Positions 49,101-56,829 of a stretch of 64,000 bases of DNA are shown piece by piece; position 1 is the first letter of the stretch; each line of letters starts with the position of its first letter. The position numbers and the translations under genes were made by a program. The notes beneath the pieces are model-generated. The model saw only the letters and a list, made by a program, of their open reading frames with translations, did no database searches and had not been told where the DNA came from. The stretch comes from Actinomycetes bacterium (GTDB lineage: Bacteria; Actinomycetota; Acidimicrobiia; Acidimicrobiales; Acidimicrobiaceae), in NCBI GenBank assembly GCA_021805205.1, contig JAJZFV010000015.1:62001-126000 (forward strand). Direction: 5' to 3'.

Positions 49101-49805
49101 CTACTCTTCTTCGCTAGCACGCATTCTGTTGGTATCGACCTTGACACCAGGTCCCATCGTTGGCGAGATTGTAACGCTTCTGAAGTAGCGTCCTTTAGCT
49201 GAGGAAGGCTTAGCCCTCGATAATTCATCGATAACCGCACGAAAGTTACTCAAAATCGCCTCTTTGTCGAAGGAGGCCTTACCAATTGGAACCTGCACGT
49301 TTCCAACTCGATCGGTTCGATATTCAACACGACCACCTTTGAACTCGCGAACCGCACGACCAACGTCTGTCGTTACAGTTCCGGTCTTTGGGTTTGGCAT
49401 TAGGCCACGAGGCCCCAAGACGCGACCAAGCTTACCAACTTGACCCATCAGATCGGGGGTAGCAATTGCGATATCGAAGTCAAGGAAACCTTCGGATTGA
49501 ATCCGATTCACTAAATCATCGGCACCAATAACATCGGCGCCCGCCTCTCGAGCTTCAATCGCAGCATCTCCTGCGGCAAATACAGCCACACGAACGTCTT
49601 TACCGGTTCCAGCAGGCAGAGATACTGTACCTCTAACGATCTGGTCGGCCTTTCTCGGGTCAACACCGAGTCGAACCGCGAGCTCAATCGACTCATCAAA
49701 CTTTGCAGTTGCCAACTTCTTGGCAGTCTCAACCGCTTCGTGAGGAAGGTTCAGTCGCTCTCGGTCATACGACGCGAGAAGCGCCTTCATACGCTTATTT
49801 GCCAT
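49101..49805 (-). CDS. rplA: 50S ribosomal protein L1
   Basis: 234 residues. [20 protein letters not shown] in part, then [20 protein letters not shown] in part ([20 protein letters not shown]), [20 protein letters not shown] in part ([16 protein letters not shown]) and the second domain [14 protein letters not shown]1 forms the movable L1 stalk at the E site. Between rplK and the rplJ leader; ends in a run of acidic residues. Confidence 0.99.
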   Translation of the reverse strand: MANKRMKALLASYDRERLNLPHEAVETAKKLATAKFDESIELAVRLGVDPRKADQIVRGTVSLPAGTGKDVRVAVFAAGDAAIEAREAGADVIGADDLVNRIQSEGFLDFDIAIATPDLMGQVGKLGRVLGPRGLMPNPKTGTVTTDVGRAVREFKGGRVEYRTDRVGNVQVPIGKASFDKEAILSNFRAVIDELSRAKPSSAKGRYFRSVTISPTMGPGVKVDTNRMRASEEE

Positions 49806-49837
49806 TATCTATAATCTCCCAAATTTAGGACCGGTAA

Positions 49838-50263
49838 TTAGTTGACCTTAATTCCCATCGAGCGAGCTGTTCCAGCAATCTGCTTCTTAGCCGCTTCAAT
49901 GTCATAGGCGTTAATATCCGGCATCTTGGTTCTAGCGATTTCTTCGAGTTGGCTTTCACTGATAGTTCCAGCTACAACTCGCTTATTTGTTGCCGACCCT
50001 TTCGCAACACCTGCAGCTTGCCTTAGCAGAACAGGCGTCGGAGGGGTCTTTAGGACGAAGGTAAAGGAACGATCGTCAAAGATAGTAACTTCTACTGGGA
50101 TGACCGTTCCACGCTGTGCCTCCGTGGCTGCATTGTACTGCTTGCAGAACTCCATCGTTTGAATACCATGAGGTCCAAGTGCGGTACCAACCGGAGGCGC
50201 AGGTGTCGCGGCTCCCGCTGGGAGTTGAATCTTTACAACAGCTGTTACTCTACGCTTTGCCAT
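49838..50263 (-). CDS. rplK: 50S ribosomal protein L11
   Basis: 141 residues. [22 protein letters not shown], cited as [19 protein letters not shown], the prolines of the thiostrepton-binding region, and the C-terminal RNA-binding domain ending with [12 protein letters not shown]. It forms the GTPase-associated base of the stalk and is needed by RelA. 109 bases downstream of nusG. Confidence 0.99.
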   Translation of the reverse strand: MAKRRVTAVVKIQLPAGAATPAPPVGTALGPHGIQTMEFCKQYNAATEAQRGTVIPVEVTIFDDRSFTFVLKTPPTPVLLRQAAGVAKGSATNKRVVAGTISESQLEEIARTKMPDINAYDIEAAKKQIAGTARSMGIKVN

Positions 50264-50372
50264 AATCTTTTTCGTTCCACTGACTTAGAGAGTCGACATT
50301 TTTGCCAACAAAATAACTTAAACAATCTACAGTGCAGACGCTGTAGGTCGACCGCTTTTCACAAATTGGCTA

Positions 50373-51053
50373 CTATACCTTAGCAACTTGCGAAAATTCG
50401 AGCTCAACTGGAGTCTCTCGTCCAAAGATATTGACGAGAACCTTCAACTTGAGGTGATCTTCGTTGATCTCCGATATAATACCCGTCAATCCTTCAAAGG
50501 CACCGTCTTTGACCGTGACCGGATCGCCCAGTTGATACTCGAGAGAGGTTTTGGTCTTCCTCGGGCTCTCGCGAACTTCAGTCGAGAAGTTCATTACTGA
50601 TTCGACTTCTTTGCGACTCAGTGGCGTCGGTCGGCTTCCCATTCCAACAAATCCCGTCACCCCTGGAGTGTGCCTAATTACGTCCCATGTCTGATCATCA
50701 AGGTCGGCACGAACCATAATGTATCCAGGAAACACCTTCTTTTGCGAGGTAACCCTTTTACCATTTTTGATTTCAGTGACATCTTCCATCGGTATGAAGA
50801 TGTCATAGATTCGGTCTTCTACCTCCATAGACATCATTCGAGTCTCGAGGTTGGACTTTACCTTATTTTCGTAACCCGAATAGGAGTGAATAACATACCA
50901 GTCACCGGGTAGATCAAATGGCGAAATGATCGGTTCAGCATCTTCGACCAGTTCCACATCTTCACGAACGTACTCAAGCTGACCGGTAGATACAGGCGCA
51001 GCTATAACGTCACCCAGGGGAGCCTCTGGCTCCTCTTCAAAAAAGTCACTCAT
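50373..51053 (-). CDS. nusG: transcription termination/antitermination factor NusG
   Basis: 226 residues: an acidic N-terminal extension (about 1-45), the NGN domain ([20 protein letters not shown] in part, [33 protein letters not shown]) and a C-terminal KOW domain ([16 protein letters not shown]). NusG binds RNA polymerase beta' and couples transcription to translation or Rho. The extension is a usual actinobacterial trait. Between secE and rplK. Confidence 0.98.
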   Translation of the reverse strand: MSDFFEEEPEAPLGDVIAAPVSTGQLEYVREDVELVEDAEPIISPFDLPGDWYVIHSYSGYENKVKSNLETRMMSMEVEDRIYDIFIPMEDVTEIKNGKRVTSQKKVFPGYIMVRADLDDQTWDVIRHTPGVTGFVGMGSRPTPLSRKEVESVMNFSTEVRESPRKTKTSLEYQLGDPVTVKDGAFEGLTGIISEINEDHLKLKVLVNIFGRETPVELEFSQVAKV

Positions 51054-51088
51054 ACTCTGCTTCCTAGCTTTAAGTTATCTATCTAAAC

Positions 51089-51382
51089 TCATCCGAAGAG
51101 GAAGAGCACTGCCTTTGAGAAGACAAAGTTAAGGCCGAATATCAACGCGATAAGAAGCGTAAGGGTTACAAAAACCACAGTTGAGTAGTTGACAACAACC
51201 TTGCGAGTCGGCCAATTGACCTTCGATAACTCTTCACCTACCTCTTTGAGGTAGCCTCTCGGAGTCACTCTTCTTGACTCTGGCAAATTCTTTTGGCTCG
51301 CGGCACGACGATTTGGAGCTGGTCGCGATGCTTCAGTCTGCGCTTGCTGGCGCGCCATTAATCTTTTTGTTTGACGATTCAT
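51089..51382 (-). CDS. secE: protein translocase subunit SecE
   Basis: 97 residues: basic, variable N-terminus (about 1-40), the conserved amphipathic helix with YLKEVGEELSKVNWPTRKVV in part (EVGEELSKVNWPTRKV) and one membrane span (about 68-90). SecE clamps SecY. Immediately upstream of nusG, downstream of tRNA-Trp. Confidence 0.97.
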   Translation of the reverse strand: MNRQTKRLMARQQAQTEASRPAPNRRAASQKNLPESRRVTPRGYLKEVGEELSKVNWPTRKVVVNYSTVVFVTLTLLIALIFGLNFVFSKAVLFLFG

Positions 51383-51419
51383 AATCCGATCCTCGTTTGA
51401 GGTGCCGACCTACTCTGAG

Positions 51420-51492
51420 CAGGGCAGGAGGGACTCGAACCCCCAACCCCCGGTTTTGGAGACCGGTGCTCTACCAATTGAGCTACTACCCT
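51420..51492 (-). tRNA. trpT: tRNA-Trp (CCA anticodon)
   Basis: A 73-nucleotide cloverleaf. Acceptor AGGGTAG pairs with CTGCCCT, anticodon loop CTCCAAA gives CCA, T arm GGTTCGAGTCC, discriminator G. CCA is not encoded. It precedes secE-nusG, the common order. Confidence 0.97.
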
Positions 51493-51628
51493 ACAACGAC
51501 GCGCAAATGCGAGCCTACGCTAAAATTTAGCATGAATAAGTCTAAATGAATAACCGCGTAACCGATCCCCTAATGGAGATCTAATTTCATCAACGTAGCC
51601 ATAGGCTGCCCCTATATCTTGGATAGTA

Positions 51629-52213
51629 ATGACCAACTCCAGCAAATTGCCGCTTCACCAGATCGACAAAGCTCATATCAGGGACTTAGTGAGTCAAGCG
51701 AAAGCTGGAAGCAAAGATGCGTTCGATGAGTTGGTACGCATCACATATCCTCGACTTCTCTCTGTCTCGATACGTCTCACGGGCAACGCCGAAGACGCCA
51801 AAGACGTCCTTCAAGAGGCCTATATCCGAGCCTTTAGATCGATCAAGAATTATCGAGAAGAGGCCAACTTTTGGAATTGGATGCAGGCCATAATTCGAAA
51901 TGTAGCCTCATCCCTCCTCGCTCGGGCACGTAGACGGCGATTTGAAGTGATCGACGGAACGGAGTCGAGTGACCTTTCGTTAACCAAGAACTATATGGAT
52001 CAGGACATCGTGGACTCTATCGACCTCGAAGAGGCTATGGACGAGCTTCCTTCAGAGATGAAGCGACTCGTCCTCCTGAAGGACTTTTACGGTCTAGAGC
52101 ATTCCGAAATTGCCCATCGCCTATCCATTTCCGAAGCCAACGCTAAGGTGCGGTTACATCGAGCTAGAAACGCATTAAAACTCCGCCTCGAGCAGAGACT
52201 GCCGAAGAGATAA
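51629..52213 (+). CDS. ECF-type RNA polymerase sigma factor
   Basis: A 194-residue sigma-70 family factor with only regions 2 and 4. Region 2 (about 30-100) has the DELVRITYPRLLSVSIRLTG and DAKDVLQEAYIRAFRSI segments, shown in part as DVLQEAYIRAFRSI, with the aromatic NFWNW promoter-melting end. Region 4 (about 130-190) has LPSEMKRLVLLKDFYGLEHS in part (RLVLLKDFYGLEHSEIA) and SEANAKVRLHRARNAL, the helix-turn-helix for -35 recognition. No anti-sigma factor or target-like gene is next to it; it runs against the minus-strand cluster between tRNA-Trp and rpmG. Stimulus unknown. Confidence 0.93.
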   Translation: MTNSSKLPLHQIDKAHIRDLVSQAKAGSKDAFDELVRITYPRLLSVSIRLTGNAEDAKDVLQEAYIRAFRSIKNYREEANFWNWMQAIIRNVASSLLARARRRRFEVIDGTESSDLSLTKNYMDQDIVDSIDLEEAMDELPSEMKRLVLLKDFYGLEHSEIAHRLSISEANAKVRLHRARNALKLRLEQRLPKR

Positions 52214-52240
52214 AAAAGGCCCCTCCGTCTTGGAGGGGCC
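52210..52240 (-). terminator. intrinsic terminator of rpmG
   Basis: GGCCCCTCC and GGAGGGGCC (52218-52240) form a nine-pair stem with a five-base loop; the minus strand then reads TTTTTTATC. It starts 25 bases after the rpmG stop and overlaps the 3' end of the converging sigma-factor gene. Confidence 0.88.
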
Positions 52241-52264
52241 CCATAAAACGAACTTCACAAAGAG

Positions 52265-52429
52265 TTATCTGGTCTCTTTGTGGGTTGTATGGGAACGATC
52301 CCAACGGCAATACTTCTTCATCTCAATACGCTCACGATCATTTATTCTGTTCTTAGTCGTGATGTAATTACGACGCTTGCAGGTCTCGCAAGCCAAAGTG
52401 ACTTTAATACGCTTTTCGTTCTTTGCCAT
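52265..52429 (-). CDS. rpmG: 50S ribosomal protein L33
   Basis: A 54-residue large-subunit protein, read directly: it begins [20 protein letters not shown] and ends with HTTHKETR. The family phrases [17 protein letters not shown] and RIEMKKYC are clear. Only three of the four zinc cysteines exist: CETC is intact, but the second pair reads CRWD in place of CxxC. It lies downstream of tRNA-Thr and tRNA-Met and upstream of a strong terminator, so the three probably share one transcript. ATG start. Confidence 0.95.
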   Translation of the reverse strand: MAKNEKRIKVTLACETCKRRNYITTKNRINDRERIEMKKYCRWDRSHTTHKETR

Positions 52430-52510
52430 TTTCTATCCCTAAATCAAAAGACCAATTTTCAGGCCTCACCAACTTGGTTGAGGTTGGAGAAACTCCGCAT
52501 CAACCACGAG

Positions 52511-52584
52511 TAGCGGCGGTCGGACTCGAACCGACGACCCCACGATTATGAGCCGTGTGCTCTAACCACCTGAGCTACGCCGCC
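52511..52584 (-). tRNA. tRNA-Met (CAT anticodon, elongator)
   Basis: A 74-nucleotide cloverleaf. Acceptor GGCGGCG pairs with CGCCGCT, anticodon loop CTCATAA gives CAT, T arm GGTTCGAGTCC, discriminator A. The acceptor top is a G-T pair, so it is not an initiator with the C1-A72 mismatch; an isoleucine-lysidine tRNA is a less likely alternative. Confidence 0.92.
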
Positions 52585-52588
52585 AGAG

Positions 52589-52661
52589 AGCCCCCTGTCG
52601 GAATCGAACCGACGACCCCATCCTTACCATGGATGTGCTCTGCCGTCTGAGCTAAGGGGGC
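52589..52661 (-). tRNA. tRNA-Thr (GGT anticodon)
   Basis: A 73-nucleotide cloverleaf. Acceptor GCCCCCT pairs with AGGGGGC, anticodon loop ATGGTAA gives GGT, T arm GGTTCGATTCC, discriminator T. It lies four bases upstream of tRNA-Met. Confidence 0.95.
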
Positions 52662-52714
52662 TCGACAAAAGTCAGCATATAAGCATATATGGCCCGACTC
52701 CGAATGTAGCCTAT

Positions 52715-52734
52715 TTGCAATCAATTGATTGCAA
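52715..52734. promoter_or_regulatory. 20-bp perfect palindrome in the tRNA-Thr / GNAT intergenic
   Basis: TTGCAATCAA followed by its exact reverse complement, with no spacer. It sits between the start of tRNA-Thr (minus strand) and an acetyltransferase gene (plus strand), where both promoters must lie, so it may be an operator for a dimeric regulator. No family can be named. Confidence 0.5.
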
Positions 52735-52758
52735 CTTGGATAGGCAACTTCGTAAGCA

Positions 52759-53268
52759 ATGAATATAGACGACATCTATGCCACACGCTCCGTAACGCTT
52801 CGAGACACTGAAGCCCTAATGACGATCTATAACAGAGAGGTCGTGGGGTCTAGGGTCACCTTAGATCTCGTGCCAAGAAGCATATCCCAGCAACGCGCAT
52901 GGATAGAGGAGCACCAAGGTGTTTACCCTGCATTGATCGCCTATAACAAAAGCAACGAAGACGTAGTCGGCTTTGCATCTGTCTCCCCGTATCGCATTCG
53001 ACCGGGTTACTCTACAACCGTTGAAAACTCTATCTACATAGCCCCAGATCACCAAGGAAAGGGACTGGGGAAATATCTCCTTGCGGCGATATTAGATGAG
53101 GCGGCTCACCACGGCTTTCATGCTTGTATCGCTAGAGTTGCGGCAGATCACGTAGCTTCAATAGCCCTGCACAAGTCATTAGGTTACTTCGAAGTAGGAA
53201 TCGAACGAGAGATAGGTCGGAAGTTTGGAAAGTGGATCGATATGCTGCTGCTGGAAAAACTTCTCTAG
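52759..53268 (+). CDS. GNAT N-acetyltransferase, phosphinothricin-acetyltransferase-like
   Basis: A 169-residue acetyltransferase with the full fold: the start ATRSVTLRDTEALMTIYNREV in part (TLRDTEALMTIYN), SVSPYRIRPGYSTTVENSIYI in part (YRIRPGYSTTVENSIY), acetyl-CoA loop DHQGKGLGKYL (residues 97-107) and the end LGYFEVGIEREIGRKFGKWID in part (EREIGRKFGKWIDM). The pattern matches the Pat/Bar/MnaT group, which acetylates glutamate-analogue amines or methionine derivatives. Physiological substrate unknown. ATG start without a clear ribosome-binding site; a perfect palindrome lies upstream. Confidence 0.9.
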   Translation: MNIDDIYATRSVTLRDTEALMTIYNREVVGSRVTLDLVPRSISQQRAWIEEHQGVYPALIAYNKSNEDVVGFASVSPYRIRPGYSTTVENSIYIAPDHQGKGLGKYLLAAILDEAAHHGFHACIARVAADHVASIALHKSLGYFEVGIEREIGRKFGKWIDMLLLEKLL

Positions 53269-53290
53269 GCGAACTCTAGCTTTACTTCTC

Positions 53291-53926
53291 CTATGGAGTT
53301 TCTAGAACTCTCCAGAGATACCAAGTAGCCATAGAGCCAACTGGGGTGAATTCATCTGCTAACTCCTTCAGATCGCCGTAAGTGGGGGTTCCGGCTAAAC
53401 CTTTTAGCTTTTGATACCCTTTCCTTACTCCAAGATCTAAAGGGGCCCAAACGTCGTGTCGCCCTAGGTCAAATAGAAGGAACATCTGCGCAGACCATTG
53501 GCCAAATCCAAAAAGAGAGGTGATTATCTTCACGACGCCTTCGTCGTCGGCTGACAAGACCGATGTTATGAACTCGGGGTCTGTTGTAAAGACCGTCGCT
53601 AGTTCACTGATAGCTCGCTGCTTTGACTTTGAGAGTCCGACCTTTGAAAGATCCTCCGCTGATAGTTCGAGAACCTTTATCGCCTCTAAGGTTCCGTCGC
53701 AAACTTCGATAAGCCTAGCTTCGATAACTGATGCAACCCTGGTCGATAGCTGTTGATGAATAACCTTTCGAGCTAAGTTGGCAAAGAGTTCTTCGCTCTG
53801 TACTTGGCTGAACTGGGCTGTAAGCATCGGCGGGAGCCCAGAGGAAGTGATAACCTCATGGAAGTCATTGTCGATAGAGCAGAGCCTGTTAAGCTCGCCA
53901 TATCCGTGTTCTTTACAAGTTTTCAA
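53291..53926 (-). CDS. AlkA-like DNA-3-methyladenine glycosylase
   Basis: A 211-residue HhH-GPD repair glycosylase that flips out and removes alkylated purines. It has the KVIHQQLSTRVASVI motif at the family start, the helix-hairpin-helix LFGFGQWSAQMFLLF (about 138-152) and the catalytic aspartate Asp164 within DVWAPLDLGVRKG. It lacks the N-terminal domain of E. coli AlkA, like the short actinobacterial and eukaryotic forms. The first codons (TTG) overlap the 3' end of the mannosyltransferase gene by 14 bases. Confidence 0.9.
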   Translation of the reverse strand: MKTCKEHGYGELNRLCSIDNDFHEVITSSGLPPMLTAQFSQVQSEELFANLARKVIHQQLSTRVASVIEARLIEVCDGTLEAIKVLELSAEDLSKVGLSKSKQRAISELATVFTTDPEFITSVLSADDEGVVKIITSLFGFGQWSAQMFLLFDLGRHDVWAPLDLGVRKGYQKLKGLAGTPTYGDLKELADEFTPVGSMATWYLWRVLETP

Positions 53927-55442
53927 AGCTACGTGCTAAAACTAAGTCAATTCTGCCAGCGCTATTGATGATGGGAAGAAGTTCTGCTGCGCGGGAGACT
54001 TTGAGTCTGCTCGCAACAAAGACAACCGCTGCTATCGCTGCGAGCGAGTATCCGGTCCAGGCCACGATAGAAGGTCCATCGGGTAATCCAAGGACCATTC
54101 CAAGTATCGAGACAAAGACGATAGCAGAAGTCGTGCGGATAGTTGGCTTCATCGCCAAAACCATCAATCCCCAAGTTATGTACCAAGGCTGAATAACCGG
54201 TCCTAGAAGTACCACTGCTAGCAATGACAGGCCGACCGCCTTTTCGAAGCCCAAAGTCGAGATGTTGTAGACAAGGTAGAGAGTGATCAAAGCGGCCAAA
54301 AGAAGACCCAGGCCCCGGAAGAGCGTAAGCAGCAAGCCAAATGAACCGTGGATGCCAAACAAACCGACGAAGCGCGAAAGCCACGCGGCAACGATTGTCG
54401 TCGGAACTGCCGGGGAGACAACCGTACCTGGAGTGCTTAGGTTATGGATCCACCCCCAGCCAACACCTGAAGCTACAGTAAATCCCGCGAGTGTCGCGAT
54501 CATTACGGCACCATGCTTGATCGCCGGCACAATCTTCGAAACCAAATTGCGCTCTGGTGTTGAAAGAAATGCGATCGCGGCTACCGCAACGATGACTGGA
54601 ACTTTGACTGAGGCCCCTGCTGTTATCGCGAAAGTGGCCAAATAATGGTGGTTCCTTTTGAACGCCCAAACCCCAAGTGCAAGTCCAAGCATCATAATCG
54701 CATCGTTATGAGCTGACGAAGCCAAGTGATAGACGAAGATGGGGTTCATCCCTACAAGCACTAGAGCCAGCTTCGGATCATATCCTGCAATCTTGGCAAC
54801 CTTCATCGCTACGGCTGCTATCGCAATTACGACACCAATGGATAAGGCACGAAGAATGAGCATGGTCACGAAGGCATCATGGCCGCTCAAGACAGCGCTA
54901 GCGCCCGCGATCCAAAGGAAGAGTGGCCCATAGGGCGCAGGGGCATTGCCCCAAAATGGATCAACCGTGTTTAGGTAAGGAGTTGCTCCAAGAATATTTG
55001 GACCATAAAGGTATGGGGAGATGTGGCGCGAAACCATCTCACCGATAGCAGCATAGCTGTAAACATCACGTGAGAACAGTGGACCCGCTATCAAGAGCGG
55101 TATAAACCACCACAGCGAAGTAACAAGAAGAAACTTTGTGGTGACACTCTTAGCAACCACCGCCCTGACGATCTGGAACCAGCTCACCAGGACTGCGAGA
55201 AGTCCAAGGTAAAGGATGACTTGAGCAATGTAGGACGGAACTTGATCAAAGACAAATGGCGAACCTTGGATCCCAATGAACCAAGATCCAACCGGCTTCG
55301 AAGTGAAGGGCGAGCCAGGAGCCAAAGATCCAAGAACGATCATCATGGAGCCGGCGAATCCAAGGTACCGAATTTGAGCGAGGCTAGGAGACAATAAGCG
55401 ATGTCGGATATTCTCGGACAATTCCAATGTGGACTGGTTCAC
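53913..55442 (-). CDS. polyprenol phosphomannose-dependent mannosyltransferase, MptB/DUF2029-like
   Basis: A 509-residue membrane glycosyltransferase with about a dozen spans. The family acid residues occur in a first loop SRDVYSYAAIGEMV and the later DPFWGNAPAPYGPLFLWIAG in part (GNAPAPYGPLFLW); other conserved parts are HNDAIMMLGLALG and VSPAVPTTIVAAWLSRF. Mycobacterial MptA/MptB relatives add alpha-1,6-mannose to lipomannan using polyprenyl phosphomannose outside the membrane. So it suggests a mannan or lipoglycan in this organism. No other glycosyltransferase gene is adjacent. GTG start. Confidence 0.85.
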   Translation of the reverse strand: MNQSTLELSENIRHRLLSPSLAQIRYLGFAGSMMIVLGSLAPGSPFTSKPVGSWFIGIQGSPFVFDQVPSYIAQVILYLGLLAVLVSWFQIVRAVVAKSVTTKFLLVTSLWWFIPLLIAGPLFSRDVYSYAAIGEMVSRHISPYLYGPNILGATPYLNTVDPFWGNAPAPYGPLFLWIAGASAVLSGHDAFVTMLILRALSIGVVIAIAAVAMKVAKIAGYDPKLALVLVGMNPIFVYHLASSAHNDAIMMLGLALGVWAFKRNHHYLATFAITAGASVKVPVIVAVAAIAFLSTPERNLVSKIVPAIKHGAVMIATLAGFTVASGVGWGWIHNLSTPGTVVSPAVPTTIVAAWLSRFVGLFGIHGSFGLLLTLFRGLGLLLAALITLYLVYNISTLGFEKAVGLSLLAVVLLGPVIQPWYITWGLMVLAMKPTIRTTSAIVFVSILGMVLGLPDGPSIVAWTGYSLAAIAAVVFVASRLKVSRAAELLPIINSAGRIDLVLARSFENL

Positions 55443-55587
55443 TAAAAATTCCTACCAAACAAATTCTTCAATTAGCCTCGTCCTGCTAACTCTTTCGCGT
55501 CGAGTACGATGCTGTGCTAAAAGATACAACACCCTAAGACTAATCGGCATTTCCTTAGAATTATTTGAGAATCTAGTCTTCGAATTG

Positions 55588-55669
55588 TGGGCCGGGTAGG
55601 GTTCGAACCTACGTAGGCATAACCGGCAGATTTACAGTCTGCTCCCTTTGACCGCTCGGGCACCGACCC
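55588..55669 (-). tRNA. tRNA-Tyr (GTA anticodon)
   Basis: An 82-nucleotide class II tRNA. Acceptor GGGTCGG pairs with CCGGCCC, D arm CCCGAGCGGTCAAAGGG, anticodon loop CTGTAAA gives GTA, a long variable arm follows, T arm GGTTCGAACCC, discriminator A. It lies 27 bases from and divergent to yajQ. Confidence 0.95.
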
Positions 55670-55696
55670 ACTGTGTTTGGAATATCCTATATTATC

Positions 55697-56185
55697 GTGC
55701 CTACATTTGATGTCGTTTCCGAAGTAAACATTCAAGAAGTACGCAACGCGGTTGATCAGGCTCAACGAGAAGCTACAACGCGTTTTGACTTCAAAGATAC
55801 AAACTCAATCATTGAGTACTCAGACGATGAGATTAAGCTTTCATCTTCTTCTCGAGACAGAATCGCTGCTCTTCTCGTGGTCCTTGAGGAGAAACTCGTC
55901 AAGCGAGGAGTTTCTCTAAAGAGCCTCGATCGAGGTGAGGTCATCGAAGGAGGGCGAGGCGTATGCCGCCAAACGATTAAAGTCGTTGCGGGCATTTCAA
56001 CCGAAAAAGCAAAGGCGATAAACAAATTCATCAAGGATGCCGCAATAAAGGGTGTGAGTGGTTCGATTCAAGGCGATTCGCTACGAGTATCTGGTAAAAA
56101 GCGTGACGATCTGCAGTTGGTTATTGGAAAACTAAAAGAGGCCGACTTCGGTATTCCATTGCAGTTCAACAACTTCAGGGATTAG
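55697..56185 (+). CDS. YajQ family nucleotide-binding protein
   Basis: 162 residues when begun at GTG 55697, which gives the family start (M)PTFDVVSEVNIQEVRNAVDQA in part (PTFDVVSEVNIQEVRNAVDQ). The frame is open eight codons further up, but that part is not conserved. Two tandem ferredoxin-like domains; the end FGIPLQFNNFRD is universal for YajQ. Some relatives bind cyclic di-GMP and regulate transcription, others act as chaperone-like RNA binders. No Shine-Dalgarno is evident before the GTG. Divergent from tRNA-Tyr. Confidence 0.93.
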   Translation: MPTFDVVSEVNIQEVRNAVDQAQREATTRFDFKDTNSIIEYSDDEIKLSSSSRDRIAALLVVLEEKLVKRGVSLKSLDRGEVIEGGRGVCRQTIKVVAGISTEKAKAINKFIKDAAIKGVSGSIQGDSLRVSGKKRDDLQLVIGKLKEADFGIPLQFNNFRD

Positions 56186-56203
56186 CTAGAGCACCTCGCA
56201 AAA

Positions 56204-56707
56204 TCAATAGTACCCCGAATGGATATATAGACTTGGAAGTCCGAGACGCCGATACATCTCAACGTTGCTGGGGTCATCGTCGAGACAAAGGTGTATTCTC
56301 AAACCCAAATCGAGAAGTCGCTTTGTTTCAAACTCTTTGAACTTCGTCGCCAGCATATAATCTCCATCGGGTCGGCTAATTAGAAGATCCCACCGAATCG
56401 AATTTCGCCCAAGCCAATTTACGGTTAGCTCTGCGATCGCTGAAGGTCGTCCCGTCAGAAGCACAACCACTACCTTGTGATCGAGGAGCTCAAGAAGCCT
56501 CTTAACCTCCTCGATCACCTCATCTTCTGCTGAAGCCGCAAAAAAAAGTTGCCACTTCTTCGGTCGCTGCTCTAAGTAGTGTTGTCGCTTACTTGCATTT
56601 GCTAAAACTCCGTCGATGTCAACGATCACCGCTTCGCTTCCGCTAGGGATCGACGAGGCGAATTGCCAATGTGGAGGTATGGTAAAGTCAGAATCGAACA
56701 ACCTCAA
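56204..56707 (-). CDS. HAD-family phosphatase, polynucleotide-kinase 3'-phosphatase-like
   Basis: A 167-residue HAD hydrolase. Motif I is DIDGVLAN (Asp30 nucleophile, Asp32), motif II is LLTGRP (Thr85), motif III may be the KFKEFETK lysine, motif IV is CLDDDPSN. The short cap and a lone domain resemble phosphatase domains that follow polynucleotide kinases in bacterial RNA repair proteins, or small nucleotidases. No kinase domain is present. The TTG start has AGAGGGG close upstream. It converges on yajQ (18 bases apart) and diverges from the MprF-like fusion gene. Confidence 0.82.
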   Translation of the reverse strand: MRLFDSDFTIPPHWQFASSIPSGSEAVIVDIDGVLANASKRQHYLEQRPKKWQLFFAASAEDEVIEEVKRLLELLDHKVVVVLLTGRPSAIAELTVNWLGRNSIRWDLLISRPDGDYMLATKFKEFETKRLLDLGLRIHLCLDDDPSNVEMYRRLGLPSLYIHSGYY

Positions 56708-56829
56708 TTCCCCTCTGGCCTAGAAATAACGTGTCTATGTGCCGATTAGCCTATAGGGACAGATAGTCGAATCCAAAGACGGCGCTTCTACTGCTGACGT
56801 TGCCTGTGGCCGAGATAAGGAGCACTCAA

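Noticed and set aside
55517-55765. 82-codon minus-strand frame across tRNA-Tyr
   Set aside because: It is translation through the tRNA gene, which folds as a complete class II cloverleaf.
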